Source of the DNA: Plasmopara viticola
Lineage: Eukaryota > Oomycota > Peronosporomycetes > Peronosporales > Peronosporaceae
Assembly (NCBI GenBank): GCA_001695595.3
Contig: MBPM02000016.1
Span: forward strand, 186,001 to 250,000
Direction: 5' to 3'
DNA length: 64,000 nt
Shown here: positions 37,073-48,227 of the stretch, one piece after another
How positions within the stretch are numbered: position 1 is the stretch's first letter
How the letters are laid out: the number at the start of each line of letters is the position of its first letter
Program-made: the position numbers and the translations under genes
The notes under the pieces: generated by a model
Seen by the model: only the letters and a program-made list of their open reading frames with translations
Told to the model about the DNA's origin: nothing
Database searches by the model: none

Positions 37073-37553
37073 CACAAAAACTGGTCTCTTTTGATCAATT
37101 AGTTGGAAGACTGCAGCGGCAGAACCGGTTGATGACTCGCATTCGGTTGTCTACCATTAAATAATGAATTTATTGCATGATTGTGGAGAATGCAGAGGAC
37201 ATCACGCTGATCGAAGCTTAAGAGAAGCTGCTTGAAGAAGCAGAGCTACAAGTCGTTCTGCAACTACAACGGAAAATGCTACACGGTCTGATGGGATCGT
37301 AGGCATTAGCTGCAAAAGTTCGAGAATGAAACTCAGCAGGTATCTTAATGACTACTTTGTTGATATGGACCTTCACAATCTCATAAGCCAAGAATGAACG
37401 TACAAGGGAACTAGTGAGAGGACACGAAGTGCAAGAACTTAAGTAAACTTCGCTTTTAGTGAGCGCAATCTAAACTGATACAGTGTTGCAATTCCTTTGT
37501 AGTTGACATGTGCCGTTAGCTGTTCAGCAATTGAGCAGCACCCGTCATTTGGT

Positions 37554-38870
37554 CTAGTTGTAGACCATGTACTTGGGCGTGGACGAAAACTTCTTGTATC
37601 CTTTAATGACCTTGTTGACCGACTCGAGAAAATCCTTTTCGCTCACAGATTTGCGACGAGCTCGAATCGCAAACATGCCGGCTTCCGTGCAGACACTGTG
37701 TAGTTCAGCTCCCGTTGTATTGGGGCACAGACGACTCACAAGCTCAAATCGAATGCCCCGGTCGCAATTCATGCTCTTTGCATGAATTTTCAAAATCTGG
37801 GTCCGTCCCTCAAGTTCAGGCAAATTAAACTCAACTTTACGGTCCAAGCGACCCGGACGCATGAGGGCCGGATCGAGGGTATCGGGTCGATTCGTGGCCA
37901 TCAACACCTTAATGTTCCCACGTGGATCAAAGCCATCGAGCTCGGTGACAATCTGCAGCATTGTACGCTGCACTTCATTGTCCGTACCCCCTTCCTCCGA
38001 GCTGCTACGTGCTCCACCAATGGCATCCACTTCATCAAAGAACACAATACACGCCTTCTTGGACCGCGCCATCGTAAAGAGCTCACGCACCATCCGCGCA
38101 CCTTCCCCCACATACTTTTGGACCAATTCGCTACCAATGACACGAATGAAACACGCGTCGGTACGATTCGCCACAGCCCGAGCCGACAACGTCTTGCCCG
38201 TCCCAGGCGGTCCGTAGAGTAGCACCCCTTTCGGCGGGTCAATCCCCAAGCTGACAAACCGCTCTGGATGAAGCAACGGGAGCTCTACGACTTCTCGAAG
38301 CTTCTCTAGCGCATCTTTCGCTCCCCCCACGTCATCGTACGTGACATCGGGTTTGTCCTCGACCGTCATGAGCGACACGGTCGGATCAATCTTAGGCGGC
38401 AGTGGAATCTGGATGGCGTACTTTGTACGGTCCACACCCACACGCATTCCTTCCTCAATGTCCGTCGGGGCCACTTTTTCGCCCAATCCCACGACAAACT
38501 TGGCAATCTGCTTGACGTTAATCATGTACTTGGCGTCCTCCTCCCCCGCATTGATAATCTTCGTGCAACGCGCCACTTGCAATGGCTGCTCTTCCTGCAT
38601 CATCTGCTTGTCACTCACGAGATCCCATTGACTCGGTAAGCTCAACCCCGTGTCGCTCTCTTTGATCCCAATGAGATCATTCACGGCTTTCTGCGCCTTC
38701 TTAATGTCCTCTTCCACCTGCTTAATCACACGCGAGTACGGACCCAAGCCATACGTTTTTAACAGCGCAATGTCCCCTTCATCTAACACCGTCTCGGGTC
38801 CAGCCAATAGATCGTCTTCCTCATTGTCGTACTCCTTCGTGTTCGTCGTCTGGCACTCTCCCGCCGCCAT
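37554..38870 (-). CDS. RPT1: 26S proteasome regulatory ATPase RPT1 (PSMC2)
   Basis: A single exon encodes 438 residues. An N-terminal coiled coil (about residues 40-75) precedes the OB-fold segment and the AAA+ domain. Walker A is GPPGTGKT (220-227), Walker B ends FFDE (277-280), and the second region of homology holds [21 protein letters not shown]. The C-terminus [12 protein letters not shown] and the motif [17 protein letters not shown] are typical of Rpt1 rather than other Rpt subunits. Family knowledge: Rpt1-6 form the ATPase ring that unfolds substrates at the 20S core gate. The gene is complete, of normal length and without introns. It is divergent from the chitin synthase gene. Confidence 0.95.
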   Translation of the reverse strand: MAAGECQTTNTKEYDNEEDDLLAGPETVLDEGDIALLKTYGLGPYSRVIKQVEEDIKKAQKAVNDLIGIKESDTGLSLPSQWDLVSDKQMMQEEQPLQVARCTKIINAGEEDAKYMINVKQIAKFVVGLGEKVAPTDIEEGMRVGVDRTKYAIQIPLPPKIDPTVSLMTVEDKPDVTYDDVGGAKDALEKLREVVELPLLHPERFVSLGIDPPKGVLLYGPPGTGKTLSARAVANRTDACFIRVIGSELVQKYVGEGARMVRELFTMARSKKACIVFFDEVDAIGGARSSSEEGGTDNEVQRTMLQIVTELDGFDPRGNIKVLMATNRPDTLDPALMRPGRLDRKVEFNLPELEGRTQILKIHAKSMNCDRGIRFELVSRLCPNTTGAELHSVCTEAGMFAIRARRKSVSEKDFLESVNKVIKGYKKFSSTPKYMVYN

Positions 38871-39587
38871 GGTGCGCTAGGTTTTTGTTATGGAGGAAAG
38901 AGAAAAAAGATCCGCACTTAATACAAAAGCGTACCCCTCGTGTACCCCTGACTGGCTAAACCTTGAATTTTTAAAAAAGATTTCTTGCCAGCAATTATAG
39001 CGTCGGTTTAGAACCCAATAATTTTGGTCTAAAAAAAAAGAAGGGATGGTGTCTCAGTAGTCGACTAGCTGCTTTACCGAAACTTGCACTTCAGTGCCAC
39101 CACGCCTCTCGGCAACTTGTCCATACTTGATTCAAGTTGTGCCCAGAAAAGGTGGGACTGAAAGCAAGCGTCGAATCCTATAGCCGAAAGCAAAGCAACG
39201 AGTACTGTCTCCATCGTCACCTTCAGCGTCGTGTATCTTCAATGGCAAAAGTAAAGTCTGGCACCAGCCGTTGCTAAAGGTTCCACCAACCCTCCAACTC
39301 TCTTCCACCTAACCGTCAGTGCCGTCCGTTTCAAAGGTACTTGCTACACTTCCGAACCTTCGTCGACGGGTCCACGACCCAAGACCAGATGATCTGAGAT
39401 AGCCACGATCACGGCGCAAACGCCAGAGAAAGTGGCGTCTCTGCCGTTTGCAAAAAACTTGACCCATCCATCGGCAACTTCTTGCCTTTGAGTCCAAAAG
39501 CAACAACCGGCCACTTTGTCTTCGTCAGAACTCCCGATCCGTCATCTCTCCTTTTGGTGCGTAGTCGACAAGTCCCATTGCATCGAA
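38871..39587. promoter_or_regulatory. Shared intergenic region, RPT1 and chitin synthase
   Basis: A 717 bp gap separates the divergent ATGs of RPT1 (38870) and chitin synthase (39588), so both promoters must lie here. No specific oomycete initiator element was identified with confidence. The chitin synthase frame stays open upstream to about 39516 without another ATG. Confidence 0.6.
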
Positions 39588-42329
39588 ATGAATGGCGCGC
39601 CGCCTCCTTCGTCGGGCTACCAGCCCCGCAGCCTGGGCCTCCCCCCTCTCTCGCACGGGCCCCGGTCGTCCATGATGTCGATCGAGTATGACGGGATTCC
39701 ATTGCCCCCGCCCAGCATCCGGTCCTGTGGCTCGCAGCAATATGTCACGAGTTACATCCCGACCGGCACGGCGTTTGCACCCAATAGTGTCCAGGACTTG
39801 ATCTCGAGCATGAAATCGTACGCCAGTGCGACGGATCTCGTGCGTACGTACAGTGGCATCCCATCCGTCGAAGAAGCGCTTGTCACCCTTGATCGTGCGG
39901 CCGCGGCCTTGAGTGCACGACGGTACCGCGATGCATTGAAACTCTACTTGGAAGGGGGGTACGCCATGGCAAATGTTGCGGAACGGCAAGCAAATCCAAA
40001 GATTTGCAACTTGCTGACGAGCAAAGGGTTTGAAACGCTCAATTGGTGTGCTCGTCTCTGTGATTGGATTGAAGGGCGCGTGAAGGAGAAACATCCACGA
40101 CCAGGAGTGCATAAGGTCGGGATCCCCGTGAGCAATTGGGACGAAGATTGGGTCGGGCCCTACTTGGACGAAGAAGAAGCACGACGCATGTGGTACACAC
40201 CCGTCTATTGTCTTCAACCCATTGACTTTTCCAACTTGGGGTATCGTCTACGGTGTGTCGAAACGGGTCGCCGGCCACGATTGATGATTTGCATCACCAT
40301 GTACAATGAAGGACCGCAACAGTTGCAAGCAACACTCAAGAAACTCACCAACAACTTGACGTATTTGCAAGAACAGTCGAAACATCAAGAAGACACCTTG
40401 TCTCAATCCTTTGCGGGTGAAAATGTGTGGCAAAATGTCTTGCTGTGCATCGTGGCCGATGGACGGGAACAAGTGAATGACAAGACGCTCGAGTACCTCG
40501 AAGCGATTGGCCTTTACGATGAAGACTTGTTGACGATCAATAGTGCTGGCATTGGTGCCCAATTGCATCTGTTTGAACACACTTTGCAACTCACCGTGAA
40601 TGGCAAGAGTTTGTTGCCGGTTCAGACGATTTTTGCGCTCAAAGAGACCAAGAGTAGTAAACTCAAGTCACACCATTGGTACTTTAACGCCTTTGCAGAA
40701 CAGATTCAACCAGAGTACACCGCCATTATGGATGTGGGTACGCTATTGACCAAATCGGCTTTGTACCATTTGCTCTTTGCGTTTGAACGCAATCATCAGA
40801 TCGGAGGCGCCTGTGGCCAAATCAGTGTCGAGAAACCGTTTGAGAATTTGAGCAATTGGGTCATTTCGGCTCAAAATTTCGAATACAAGATCTCGAATAT
40901 CCTTGACAAGTCGTTAGAAAGCTGTTTTGGCTTTATTAGCGTGTTGCCAGGAGCTTTCTCGGCTTATCGTTACGAAGCGATTCGTGGCGCTCCTTTGGAT
41001 GCATATTTCCAGACGCTGAATGTTGATCTGGATGTACTCGGGCCATTTATTGGCAACATGTACCTCGCCGAGGATCGAGTGCTGTCCCTTGAAGTGGTGG
41101 CTCGAAAAGATTGCAATTGGACCATGCATTACGTCAAAAATGCCGTTGCTCGGACGGATGTGCCACACGATCTCGTGGGGCTCATTTCACAGCGTAAACG
41201 CTGGCTCAATGGTGCATTCTTTGCCACGTTATTCAGTATCTGGAATTGGGGTCGCATCTACTCGGAAAGCAACCACTCGTTTTCACGCAAGATGGCTTTC
41301 TTAGCCTTTTACGTCTACTATCTCTTCTACACAGTATTCACGTACTTTTTACCGGCCAATCTGTACCTGGCCCTCTACTTTATCGTATTTCAAGGTTTTC
41401 AACAAAATCGTCTGCGATTCGTCGACACGTCTGAGTACTCGCAAAGAGTCTTGGATGGCGCTGTGTACATATTCAACATGGCGTACCTCTTTGGTCTTTT
41501 AATGCTCATCATTATTGGACTCGGGAACACTCCCAAGCACATGAAACTCACGTATTACTATGTCGGAGCAAGCTTTGGCGTCATGATGATGTTGTCGTCT
41601 CTTGTGGCTCTCGGCATCTTCTTTTCCACGCCAACAACTGTGCACTCGATTGTGATGTCAATTTTGATTGCTGGCGTCTACTTTATTGGCTCGGCATTAC
41701 ATGGTGAGCTTCTCCACATTTGCATGACGTTTACGCACTACACGACCTTGATCCCGAGTTTTGTCAACATTTTTACGATTTACTCGTTTTGCAACCTACA
41801 AGATTTATCGTGGGGGACCAAGGGGCTGTCAAACGATCCGTGGCTAGGTAATGCAATGGACGAGCCGGAGAAGGGCGACTTTAAAGACGTGATTGCAAAG
41901 CGACGTGCCCTCGACGAACGTCGACGGGAAGAAGCCGAGCGCACGGAGAATAGAAAGAAGGTGTTTGAGGCCTTTCGCACCAATGTCTTGCTCACGTGGG
42001 CTTTTTCGAACCTCATTTACGCTCTCTTTGTCGTCTACTTTTCCACCTCGTCGACGTACATGCCCATTTTGTTTTACTTTGTCGCGTGCATCAATTCGTG
42101 CCGACTGCTAGGATGCATTGGGCATTGGATTTATATTCACACGGCCAGTCTACGCACCCGATTCCTCGACAAAGCCGAGTATGGCAATGGCACCGGGCGC
42201 TACCCGCAGAATGCGTACGTGCAGCTCGATGAACACTATGCCGCGCTGGCAGAGGACCAGCGTTCATTTGCGTCAGGACGTCCAAATGTTGCAGCGCGTT
42301 CCGTGAATGACATTTCTTCGGCAGCTTGA
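39588..42329 (+). CDS. CHS: Chitin synthase, oomycete type with MIT-like N-terminus
   Basis: A single exon encodes 913 residues from the first ATG; the frame is open further upstream but only from a TTG. A Pro/Ser-rich start precedes an MIT-like helical segment (about residues 85-150: VEEALVTLDRAAAALSARRY). The glycosyltransferase 2 domain includes LMICITMYNE, the AEDR catalytic acid motif (about E495) and QRKRW (about 535-539), the hallmark of processive chitin synthases. Several transmembrane helices follow, with a charged loop near 750-790 and two more helices near the end. Family knowledge: the enzyme polymerises UDP-GlcNAc into chitin at the plasma membrane. Oomycete walls are mostly cellulose and beta-glucan, so chitin synthase acts mainly at hyphal tips or in minor wall components. 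No breaks seen. Confidence 0.95.
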   Translation: MNGAPPPSSGYQPRSLGLPPLSHGPRSSMMSIEYDGIPLPPPSIRSCGSQQYVTSYIPTGTAFAPNSVQDLISSMKSYASATDLVRTYSGIPSVEEALVTLDRAAAALSARRYRDALKLYLEGGYAMANVAERQANPKICNLLTSKGFETLNWCARLCDWIEGRVKEKHPRPGVHKVGIPVSNWDEDWVGPYLDEEEARRMWYTPVYCLQPIDFSNLGYRLRCVETGRRPRLMICITMYNEGPQQLQATLKKLTNNLTYLQEQSKHQEDTLSQSFAGENVWQNVLLCIVADGREQVNDKTLEYLEAIGLYDEDLLTINSAGIGAQLHLFEHTLQLTVNGKSLLPVQTIFALKETKSSKLKSHHWYFNAFAEQIQPEYTAIMDVGTLLTKSALYHLLFAFERNHQIGGACGQISVEKPFENLSNWVISAQNFEYKISNILDKSLESCFGFISVLPGAFSAYRYEAIRGAPLDAYFQTLNVDLDVLGPFIGNMYLAEDRVLSLEVVARKDCNWTMHYVKNAVARTDVPHDLVGLISQRKRWLNGAFFATLFSIWNWGRIYSESNHSFSRKMAFLAFYVYYLFYTVFTYFLPANLYLALYFIVFQGFQQNRLRFVDTSEYSQRVLDGAVYIFNMAYLFGLLMLIIIGLGNTPKHMKLTYYYVGASFGVMMMLSSLVALGIFFSTPTTVHSIVMSILIAGVYFIGSALHGELLHICMTFTHYTTLIPSFVNIFTIYSFCNLQDLSWGTKGLSNDPWLGNAMDEPEKGDFKDVIAKRRALDERRREEAERTENRKKVFEAFRTNVLLTWAFSNLIYALFVVYFSTSSTYMPILFYFVACINSCRLLGCIGHWIYIHTASLRTRFLDKAEYGNGTGRYPQNAYVQLDEHYAALAEDQRSFASGRPNVAARSVNDISSAA

Positions 42330-43154
42330 TTTCGTCATTCATTCATGTGAGTGATTTAGTACTAAACAGCAAAAACAGTAGTTAAAGATAAATTAAACGC
42401 TTAATTCGTGAGAAAAAGCTGGTTTACGCAAATCAGATTTGACGTATGGTACAAAGTTGATTAGGTCTGGTCCATACCAATTTTTAAGCTACGGCCAGGT
42501 CCGCGTATAGACCTTCGACTAAATTTGCAACAAAGAAAAGCACGATGCATCTAAGGTTTAAAGTGTCATAAAATCTTCTGACCTCGTGAGCTGTTTAGAT
42601 CTTTTCAATGAATGCCATCATAGCACACAATCAAAAAGCCTATCTGCTCCGTTTTAATACGCTGGCGATGCTGGTATCGCTAGCTCACTTAGTTTTAGGG
42701 CAAAGCTGACCTTTTTTGTTTATAATAATATCAGGGATTTTAGGCAGGTTGTATTTAATTCAGAGCTAACAAATACGTGCTTGACTAGATATTTTTTACC
42801 AGTGATCCATATAGCATCTACGGTCCGATCGTATGTCGTCTCATTTGAAGACTCGATTTAACTAGCACCTTCGATTTTGTGCTGATCCGAGTGAGTTGAT
42901 TTGCTATTCGTCCGTAATTTTCCGTCGGCTCGTCAATCTGATTGTTTATCACGTGCGGAAGCCTCGAAAGGTAAGTTTTCTCATTTTAAATATTGCCGCA
43001 GTCCCACGATGTAGAAAGCGTACCCGGATGACAACCTCTCTAATGTGGGCACGTACGCACTGTTTAGAAACATCAATAACATTTAAGATCGATATCTCCA
43101 TTTATCATCTATTGGCTTAATACCGGTATAGCATGTTTTCACATTTATAATTAT
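42330..43154. other. Intergenic, no gene seen
   Basis: About 0.8 kb between chitin synthase and LINE copy C. One 74-codon frame (42896-43120) shows nothing recognisable. Confidence 0.55.
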
Positions 43155-43166
43155 ATACGACTCCTT

Positions 43167-44324
43167 TTTCGAAAAAGATTGGGGTGACGCCCTCCTTCCA
43201 AGCGCGGGGGCTAAATGCTCGCGCGCTTCGGGCAGGTGCTCTCGGGCATCTGCAGGTCTCTAACGAGTCTCACCCTCGACGCGACGGTCTTCAGCACCAA
43301 ATCAAACCCCCTTCCACGCCCTTAACCGCGCCAACCCCATCCGGATTGGCTCCTTTAATGTGAATTCTCTAGGTTCGAAGCGCAAGAAGCACGAAACACT
43401 CCCCGAAGATCTCCGGCGCTACCGCGTAGATATTCTTGGCCTCCGAGAAACCAAGATCTACGATAGAGGTGAGCACCGCATTGATGACTTCCTTCTAATC
43501 CTGAAAAAAAAAAAAAAAACGAAGCTAAGACCGAAGTCACCGAAATCCGCCGCCACTGCAACCCGTCGGGCGCCACTCGACACGCCCGATCCCGAGAAGA
43601 CACCTGGCGCCACACTAAGAAGCTCGGAACACTCCTCGGCGATATTAAAGATTTATCCCGACGCAAGTCCCTGGCCACCCTCGCGCTCCACCGCCTCTGG
43701 TCCGTCTGGCTCCGCCCCACGCTCATCTCACCCAAGACCCGCATTCGATTGTACAACACCTACATTCTACCGATTCTGCTGTACAACTGCGCCACCTGGG
43801 CTCTTACCAAGTCAGAGCTCCACGGCCTCGAGAGTTTCCATCGCCGCCAGCTTCGCTACGCTCTTGGCTATCGCTACCCCCGACACATTTTGAATGCAAG
43901 ACTTTACGACCTCTGTGATGAGCGGCCGCTGAGACTAGGACTGACACAAGCTCGCTGGCGCCTGTTTGGCCATGTACTTCGCCGCAATCCCGACTTCCAG
44001 CTAACCTTTAGATGCGTGCCTACTTCTTCTCCACCGCAGCAAAATGGCGCGGATATCCCCGGACCACGCTCCCCCCAACACTCAACCAAGATTTTGTTTC
44101 CTGTGGCTCCGGCTCTCGACTCCGGACAGCACAAGACCTCGAAGTGGTACGTACCCTTGCACAAGACCGAAAGAAATCGAAGACCCTCACGACCTCGGTG
44201 CTGGATGCACTGCCCGCCGAACGAGACCCGACGTATGCGGACACCACTCTATGCCGTGGACTAGCCAGACTGAGCCTAGCACGTGCATAAATTGGCAACG
44301 CGATAACGTAATACATTACATTAC
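43167..44324 (+). mobile_element. LINE retrotransposon copy C, internally deleted
   Basis: An approximately 1158 bp insertion flanked by a 12 bp target-site duplication, ATACGACTCCTT, at 43155-43166 and 44325-44336. It keeps the 5' block seen in copies A and B, then the start of an AP-type endonuclease domain (IRIGSFNVNSL at 43329, then YRVDILGLRETKI). A poly-A tract lies near 43503. After an internal deletion comes the C-terminal part of a reverse transcriptase: LYNTYILPILLYNCATWALT, FHRRQLRYALGYRYP, then RWRLFGHVLRRNPD. The last part changes frame. The 3' end is a TACAT repeat. Endonuclease plus this RT C-terminus identifies a non-LTR element of the L1-like class. It cannot be autonomous. 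Confidence 0.88.
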
Positions 44325-44336
44325 ATACGACTCCTT

Positions 44337-45689
44337 AACCATCTCATCGACGTGCCACTACATTATAGGCGACATTAAAATGTAGTGCGATCGAATGGAT
44401 CTGTGTCACTTGTGCACTTGGCGATATTTATGTTTCTCTGTTGTCGATTAGGCTATGTGGGAGCTCGCGACTGGATTAGCCAAGCTAGGGTTAATTGCCA
44501 TATCAATACGCTGACAAAATGGGTGATCAGCATGAAATATACCGCAGGGCGGCCATGATTGTCGTCTTGTCCACTCTATAATTCAGCTCGTTTGGCTTCA
44601 GTGTGCGGCAAGTAGGCGTTTCTGGCTTAAATTTGTCAGGGCAAAGTTGCGTTAGCGCCACCGAGATTGCCTAGTTGCTTGCATAAATCACGACCAGTGA
44701 CATTCAATGTGATGTAATATTGACAAACTTAGAACGTTTGTCACCATCTTTTTGTGTACTTCGTTCTTTATATTTGAATATTTCGTATATATATACCTCT
44801 TGGTTCGTTTGATGACGATGCGTAGATCGCATTGGTAATTCAAATGCATTGCATCGATCGCAGCATCCGTGAAAATGGTAGATTGATTAGCGTCTTGAAT
44901 ACTTCGCATGGGCTTTTCAGCATTCGCCAATAGTGCAACCGGCTTATTCATAGAAGCTTTTATCAAAAAAGTTTATTGTCCACATACTTCCAATCTATGA
45001 TCTCAAATTTTTGCAAGAAAAGTCAGGTTCAAAACGTCACGCGCGATTGTCGACCAAGAACTGGCTAATGTTCGCGCTCATCGCTTTTTTATTCTTATAG
45101 ATCAGAACGATATGTATGGTTACTCACACAAGACGCTGTTTAAGGCATGCTAGAATATGTGTAATGCGTTTCGGAGTCTCAAAGGCATCCACATCCAAAT
45201 ATTGCGAACGGTGGAACAAAGACAGACCGAAGTCAGACTCCCTCCGTTCTCCAAATTGTCCTGAACTCGCATGACACTTTCCAACGAGCAAACCTAGAAT
45301 TTCTTCTAAGAAGGCATGAATTAAAACATTTGATAAGGTAAATTCACATCCTATATTTTTGAGGCTTTTTAGTAGAAATGAAGTAAATAAATATATGAAT
45401 CTGACGAGGATATACAATAGCCCTACGATAACAAAAATAATTGTTTGTCGAAATTGGAAGAAAATATCCCATCAGTATAAATTCTCCTTCCTTGCGGGTC
45501 ATCTTATTCACTCAAGTTGTAATAGCTTTCACATGGCGGTCTGCAGATAGGCGCCATGGTGTTTTAAATGATGCAGCAGCAAATTTGCGCGATCTGCTAT
45601 CCTGTAAGGAACCCGCAAGATCACAAGCCTTAGTCATCGAGATTATCAGCCAATTGCATTTCTCGTCAGAAGCTGCCTTGTGTTAGGTT
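44337..45689. other. Gene-poor region with possible gene fragments
   Basis: About 1.35 kb. Most frames are short. Two stretches look protein-like: a minus-strand frame at 45124-45417 (see separate entry) and a plus-strand frame ending at 45686, with LNDAAANLRDLLSCKEPARS after a plausible acceptor. Neither could be built into a gene. Confidence 0.45.
45124..45417 (-). pseudogene. Fragment faintly resembling an MPN/JAMM-domain start
   Basis: A minus-strand open frame contains NVLIHAFLEEILGLLVGKCH, which recalls the start of MPN domains in BRCC36-type deubiquitinases (a helix ending EEIMGLL.G). The remainder does not show the JAMM metal motif (HxHP), and no neighbouring exon with it was found. 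If related at all, it is a remnant. The similarity is from memory and short, so chance is a real possibility. Confidence 0.2.
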
Positions 45690-46989
45690 CTAACTTCTTT
45701 TAAAAAAAAAATTTTCCGTGTTTTCGATGATGTGGCCAGCAATCTCTTTTTCGCTTTTGCCGTGAATAAAACTGACAATTTCGAGCACCTGGCTGCACGA
45801 TACATACACCACGCAACAATCAGCAAGTAAGTTCGGTAGTAAAGTAGCGCAAGCTAAAGACATCATAGGGAAATAAATCAATAGAGGTGTACTGACACAA
45901 GTGTGCATGGTTCGTTGCGTCCCTTCACAAGACAGTTCGGTGCGTACTTTTCGGCCTTTTTGCTTTGCCAAGATGTCTTGACATAAGTGTAACCAGCGTG
46001 GGTCGCACGGACGTCGCACCAAGGTGCATCTGTAGACAAGCATAACGTTACTTTCAATCTAAAATCATGAGACCAAGCTGGGCTGGGCATTGTCTTACCA
46101 GTCTCAATCATTAATCTATCCAGTGGGATCGCCTTGACGCACTCCAGGTTTTCTGCAGTTTTCAATGAGCAGCCATTGACCCCTGCAAGCAGGTCACGAC
46201 TAAATAAACAAATTGATCTCAATTATACTAGCAGCTCACCGATGAACAGTCCGAGCTCGACCAGCTTAAGCATCTCATCCTTGTCACCCGTAAAAGAATG
46301 TACGACGCCATTGGAGAATCTTGACCGATTTCTCGAGACAATTTCTGTAAAGGCATTGCAGAGGATCATCAAGGGACACGCGCGCCGTTGCTATTTACTT
46401 CCATTCTATTACCAAAAAAATCTCCTCCAGTGTTTCTGTTATGCAGAAATAGTGGAAGCTTCGTCACTTCCGCCAGTTGAAGTTGTTTCTCAAAGTATTT
46501 CAGCTGCGTCGCCTTGTCACAAAACTCAAGTCTGTCATAATCCAGTCCACACTCCCCAATTGCCACAACTGTTCCATCCTCTTTGCCTTGCGTACACAAA
46601 GCCAGGAGTTTTGCAAAGTGGGCATCGGGATCCGTTCCATTCGCTTCGAATTCATTGCAACGCGTCGGGTGGACCCCTACCGTCGAGAACAATTGCGGAA
46701 ACTCATCACTTTTGTATTCTTTTGCCAACATCAACGCGTTGAAGCTGTCGTCAAAATTCCCACCCGTGATAATGATTTTGTCAACACCGTGAGTCTTGGC
46801 GCGCATTAAAACGCTTGTTAAATCCGCCTGAAATACAACAAATAGCGTTGAGTGAGCGCATATATGCGACAAATTAATGCTCTATCATGTCACCTCATGC
46901 TTTTGCTTGCCTCGATAGAGGCCTGTGTATACTGGGTCTGTCAAATTGGCGCCGATGTCGACCATTTTAATTGCCATCTTGCGCAGCAT
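45690..46989 (-). CDS. TATDN1: TatD-family deoxyribonuclease (TATDN1-like), six exons
   Basis: The gene is complement(45690..45792, 45897..46029, 46099..46182, 46240..46344, 46413..46827, 46894..46977 or 46989), giving 307 or 311 residues; introns are 57-104 nt and all phases agree. Motifs in order: [20 protein letters not shown] (metal ligand region), [22 protein letters not shown] with the catalytic acid, [29 protein letters not shown]-type [13 protein letters not shown], and [19 protein letters not shown]. The family's normal FLHCR is FLHNR here. Family knowledge: TatD enzymes are Mg-dependent 3'-5' exonucleases linked to DNA repair and apoptotic DNA breakdown. All metal-ligand regions are present. 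The gene is divergent from an HTH protein gene about 150 bp away. Confidence 0.9.
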
Positions 46990-47138
46990 TATGACCGTCC
47001 AGATGTAGTTTGAAGGTCAAGTTATGTGGTCCACATCAACCACGCAACAAACCACCAAAGACCAAAGGCAACTTCAACAAGGGCAGATTTGTATTTGCGC
47101 GCGAAGATCGACAATCACCTCATTTTCCTTCCGTCAGG
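46990..47138. promoter_or_regulatory. Compact bidirectional promoter
   Basis: Only about 150 bp separate the first ATG of the TatD-like gene (minus) from the ATG of the HTH protein gene (plus). Both promoters and 5' UTRs must share this space, so co-regulation is plausible. No specific motif was assigned. Confidence 0.55.
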
Positions 47139-48227
47139 ATGGCGAAAGGAGCTTGGACCTCAAGCGAAGGACGCGAAAGGATTGTACAGATGCGTAAGGA
47201 TGGAGTATCGGTGAAGGATATTGCCGAGCTAATGGAATGCAGTCCTAATTACATTTACCGCATCTTGAGAAAACTAAACGGGACTGAACCAATAAAGAAG
47301 AAGCAAAAGATAGTTGCCCAACTCGCATCGGCTCCAGCGACTGCAACGAATGGTGCACCAAGCCATGACTCTATAGTCGAGCGAGATCGATTGCGAGAAG
47401 AGGTTGTCGACTCCAGTGCTGCCCTTCGTTGCGCTGTCGAGAACGTAAGCGTGTCGGCCTATGAGCCGAATTTAATGTCAAAGCCAATCCAAGGTCTCGA
47501 GCAGCTGCAACCGCATGCACAAGGACAAGGCACGGTGAGCGCCAGTGTTGTCTTTAGTACCGAAGCCTCGACGATCAACAGACCTCATACAGCGCAGACA
47601 TCGAACGAGACTTGGATTCTGACAGATCCTGCGTCTTCACTCAGCTGTTCGGCGGAACTCCCAAACATGTCTACGGATGCCTCTCAACATAACCAAGTGC
47701 AATTGCAACCTTCGGCAAAACAACTTGCCTCGGCTTCTCGAGTTCAAATCAGCGCCGATCGACCTTCCAAGCAGACTTCTTCGTCGCTTTCAAATATTCG
47801 AGCCAACGAAACCACGAGCAACGCACGAGATGCATCAAATGGACTTCAAGACCTCCTCGAACAAGCCCAAAACGAGATTCAACGCCTTCAAAACTTGGCA
47901 CAGTTCGATCGATATGACGCTCAAGTACTGCACGTGCTAATAAAATTTCACGCCGACGTACACCTTTTACAACTCAAAAGGACGTTGCCACCTGATGACA
48001 TTGGCAGGCAAGAGGATCAAGGCGTGGATAACATGGACACGAGCCATTTGCTCCGTCAGAAGCTGTCAAAAGAAATCTCGCTTCTAAGCCTTCAAGTGGA
48101 CAGAGAAAGGCTGGAGCTAGAGCGCGAACAGAGTAGACACAAGACGGCTTCAATAATGTGCCGTAAAAAATTTCTCGAAGCCAACTCTTCTCCGATCGAC
48201 GTAGATCAACTCTTTCCTCGCCAATAG
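47139..48227 (+). CDS. Uncharacterised HTH and coiled-coil protein
   Basis: An intronless gene of 362 codons. Residues 1-60 hold a helix-turn-helix of the homeodomain-like or recombinase type: GRERIVQMRKDGVSVKDIAE followed by SPNYIYRILRKLNG and a basic KKKQK. A long Ser/Thr/Gln/Asn-rich, low-complexity middle (about 70-270) follows. The C-terminus is helical and charged (LEQAQNEIQRLQNLAQFD, then LSLQVDRERLELEREQSRH), probably a coiled coil for dimerisation. The frame is open upstream to 47010 but has no ATG there. The layout (DNA-binding head, disordered middle, coiled-coil tail) suggests a sequence-specific DNA-binding protein, possibly a domesticated transposase head. I do not recognise a named family. 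No breaks seen. Confidence 0.75.
   Translation: MAKGAWTSSEGRERIVQMRKDGVSVKDIAELMECSPNYIYRILRKLNGTEPIKKKQKIVAQLASAPATATNGAPSHDSIVERDRLREEVVDSSAALRCAVENVSVSAYEPNLMSKPIQGLEQLQPHAQGQGTVSASVVFSTEASTINRPHTAQTSNETWILTDPASSLSCSAELPNMSTDASQHNQVQLQPSAKQLASASRVQISADRPSKQTSSSLSNIRANETTSNARDASNGLQDLLEQAQNEIQRLQNLAQFDRYDAQVLHVLIKFHADVHLLQLKRTLPPDDIGRQEDQGVDNMDTSHLLRQKLSKEISLLSLQVDRERLELEREQSRHKTASIMCRKKFLEANSSPIDVDQLFPRQ

Noticed and set aside
39516..39587. Longer N-terminus for chitin synthase
   Set aside because: The frame is open but starts at TTG; no ATG lies upstream of 39588 in frame.
47010..47138. Longer N-terminus for the HTH protein
   Set aside because: There is no ATG in the upstream extension (it starts TTG), and it would consume the shared promoter with the TatD-like gene.
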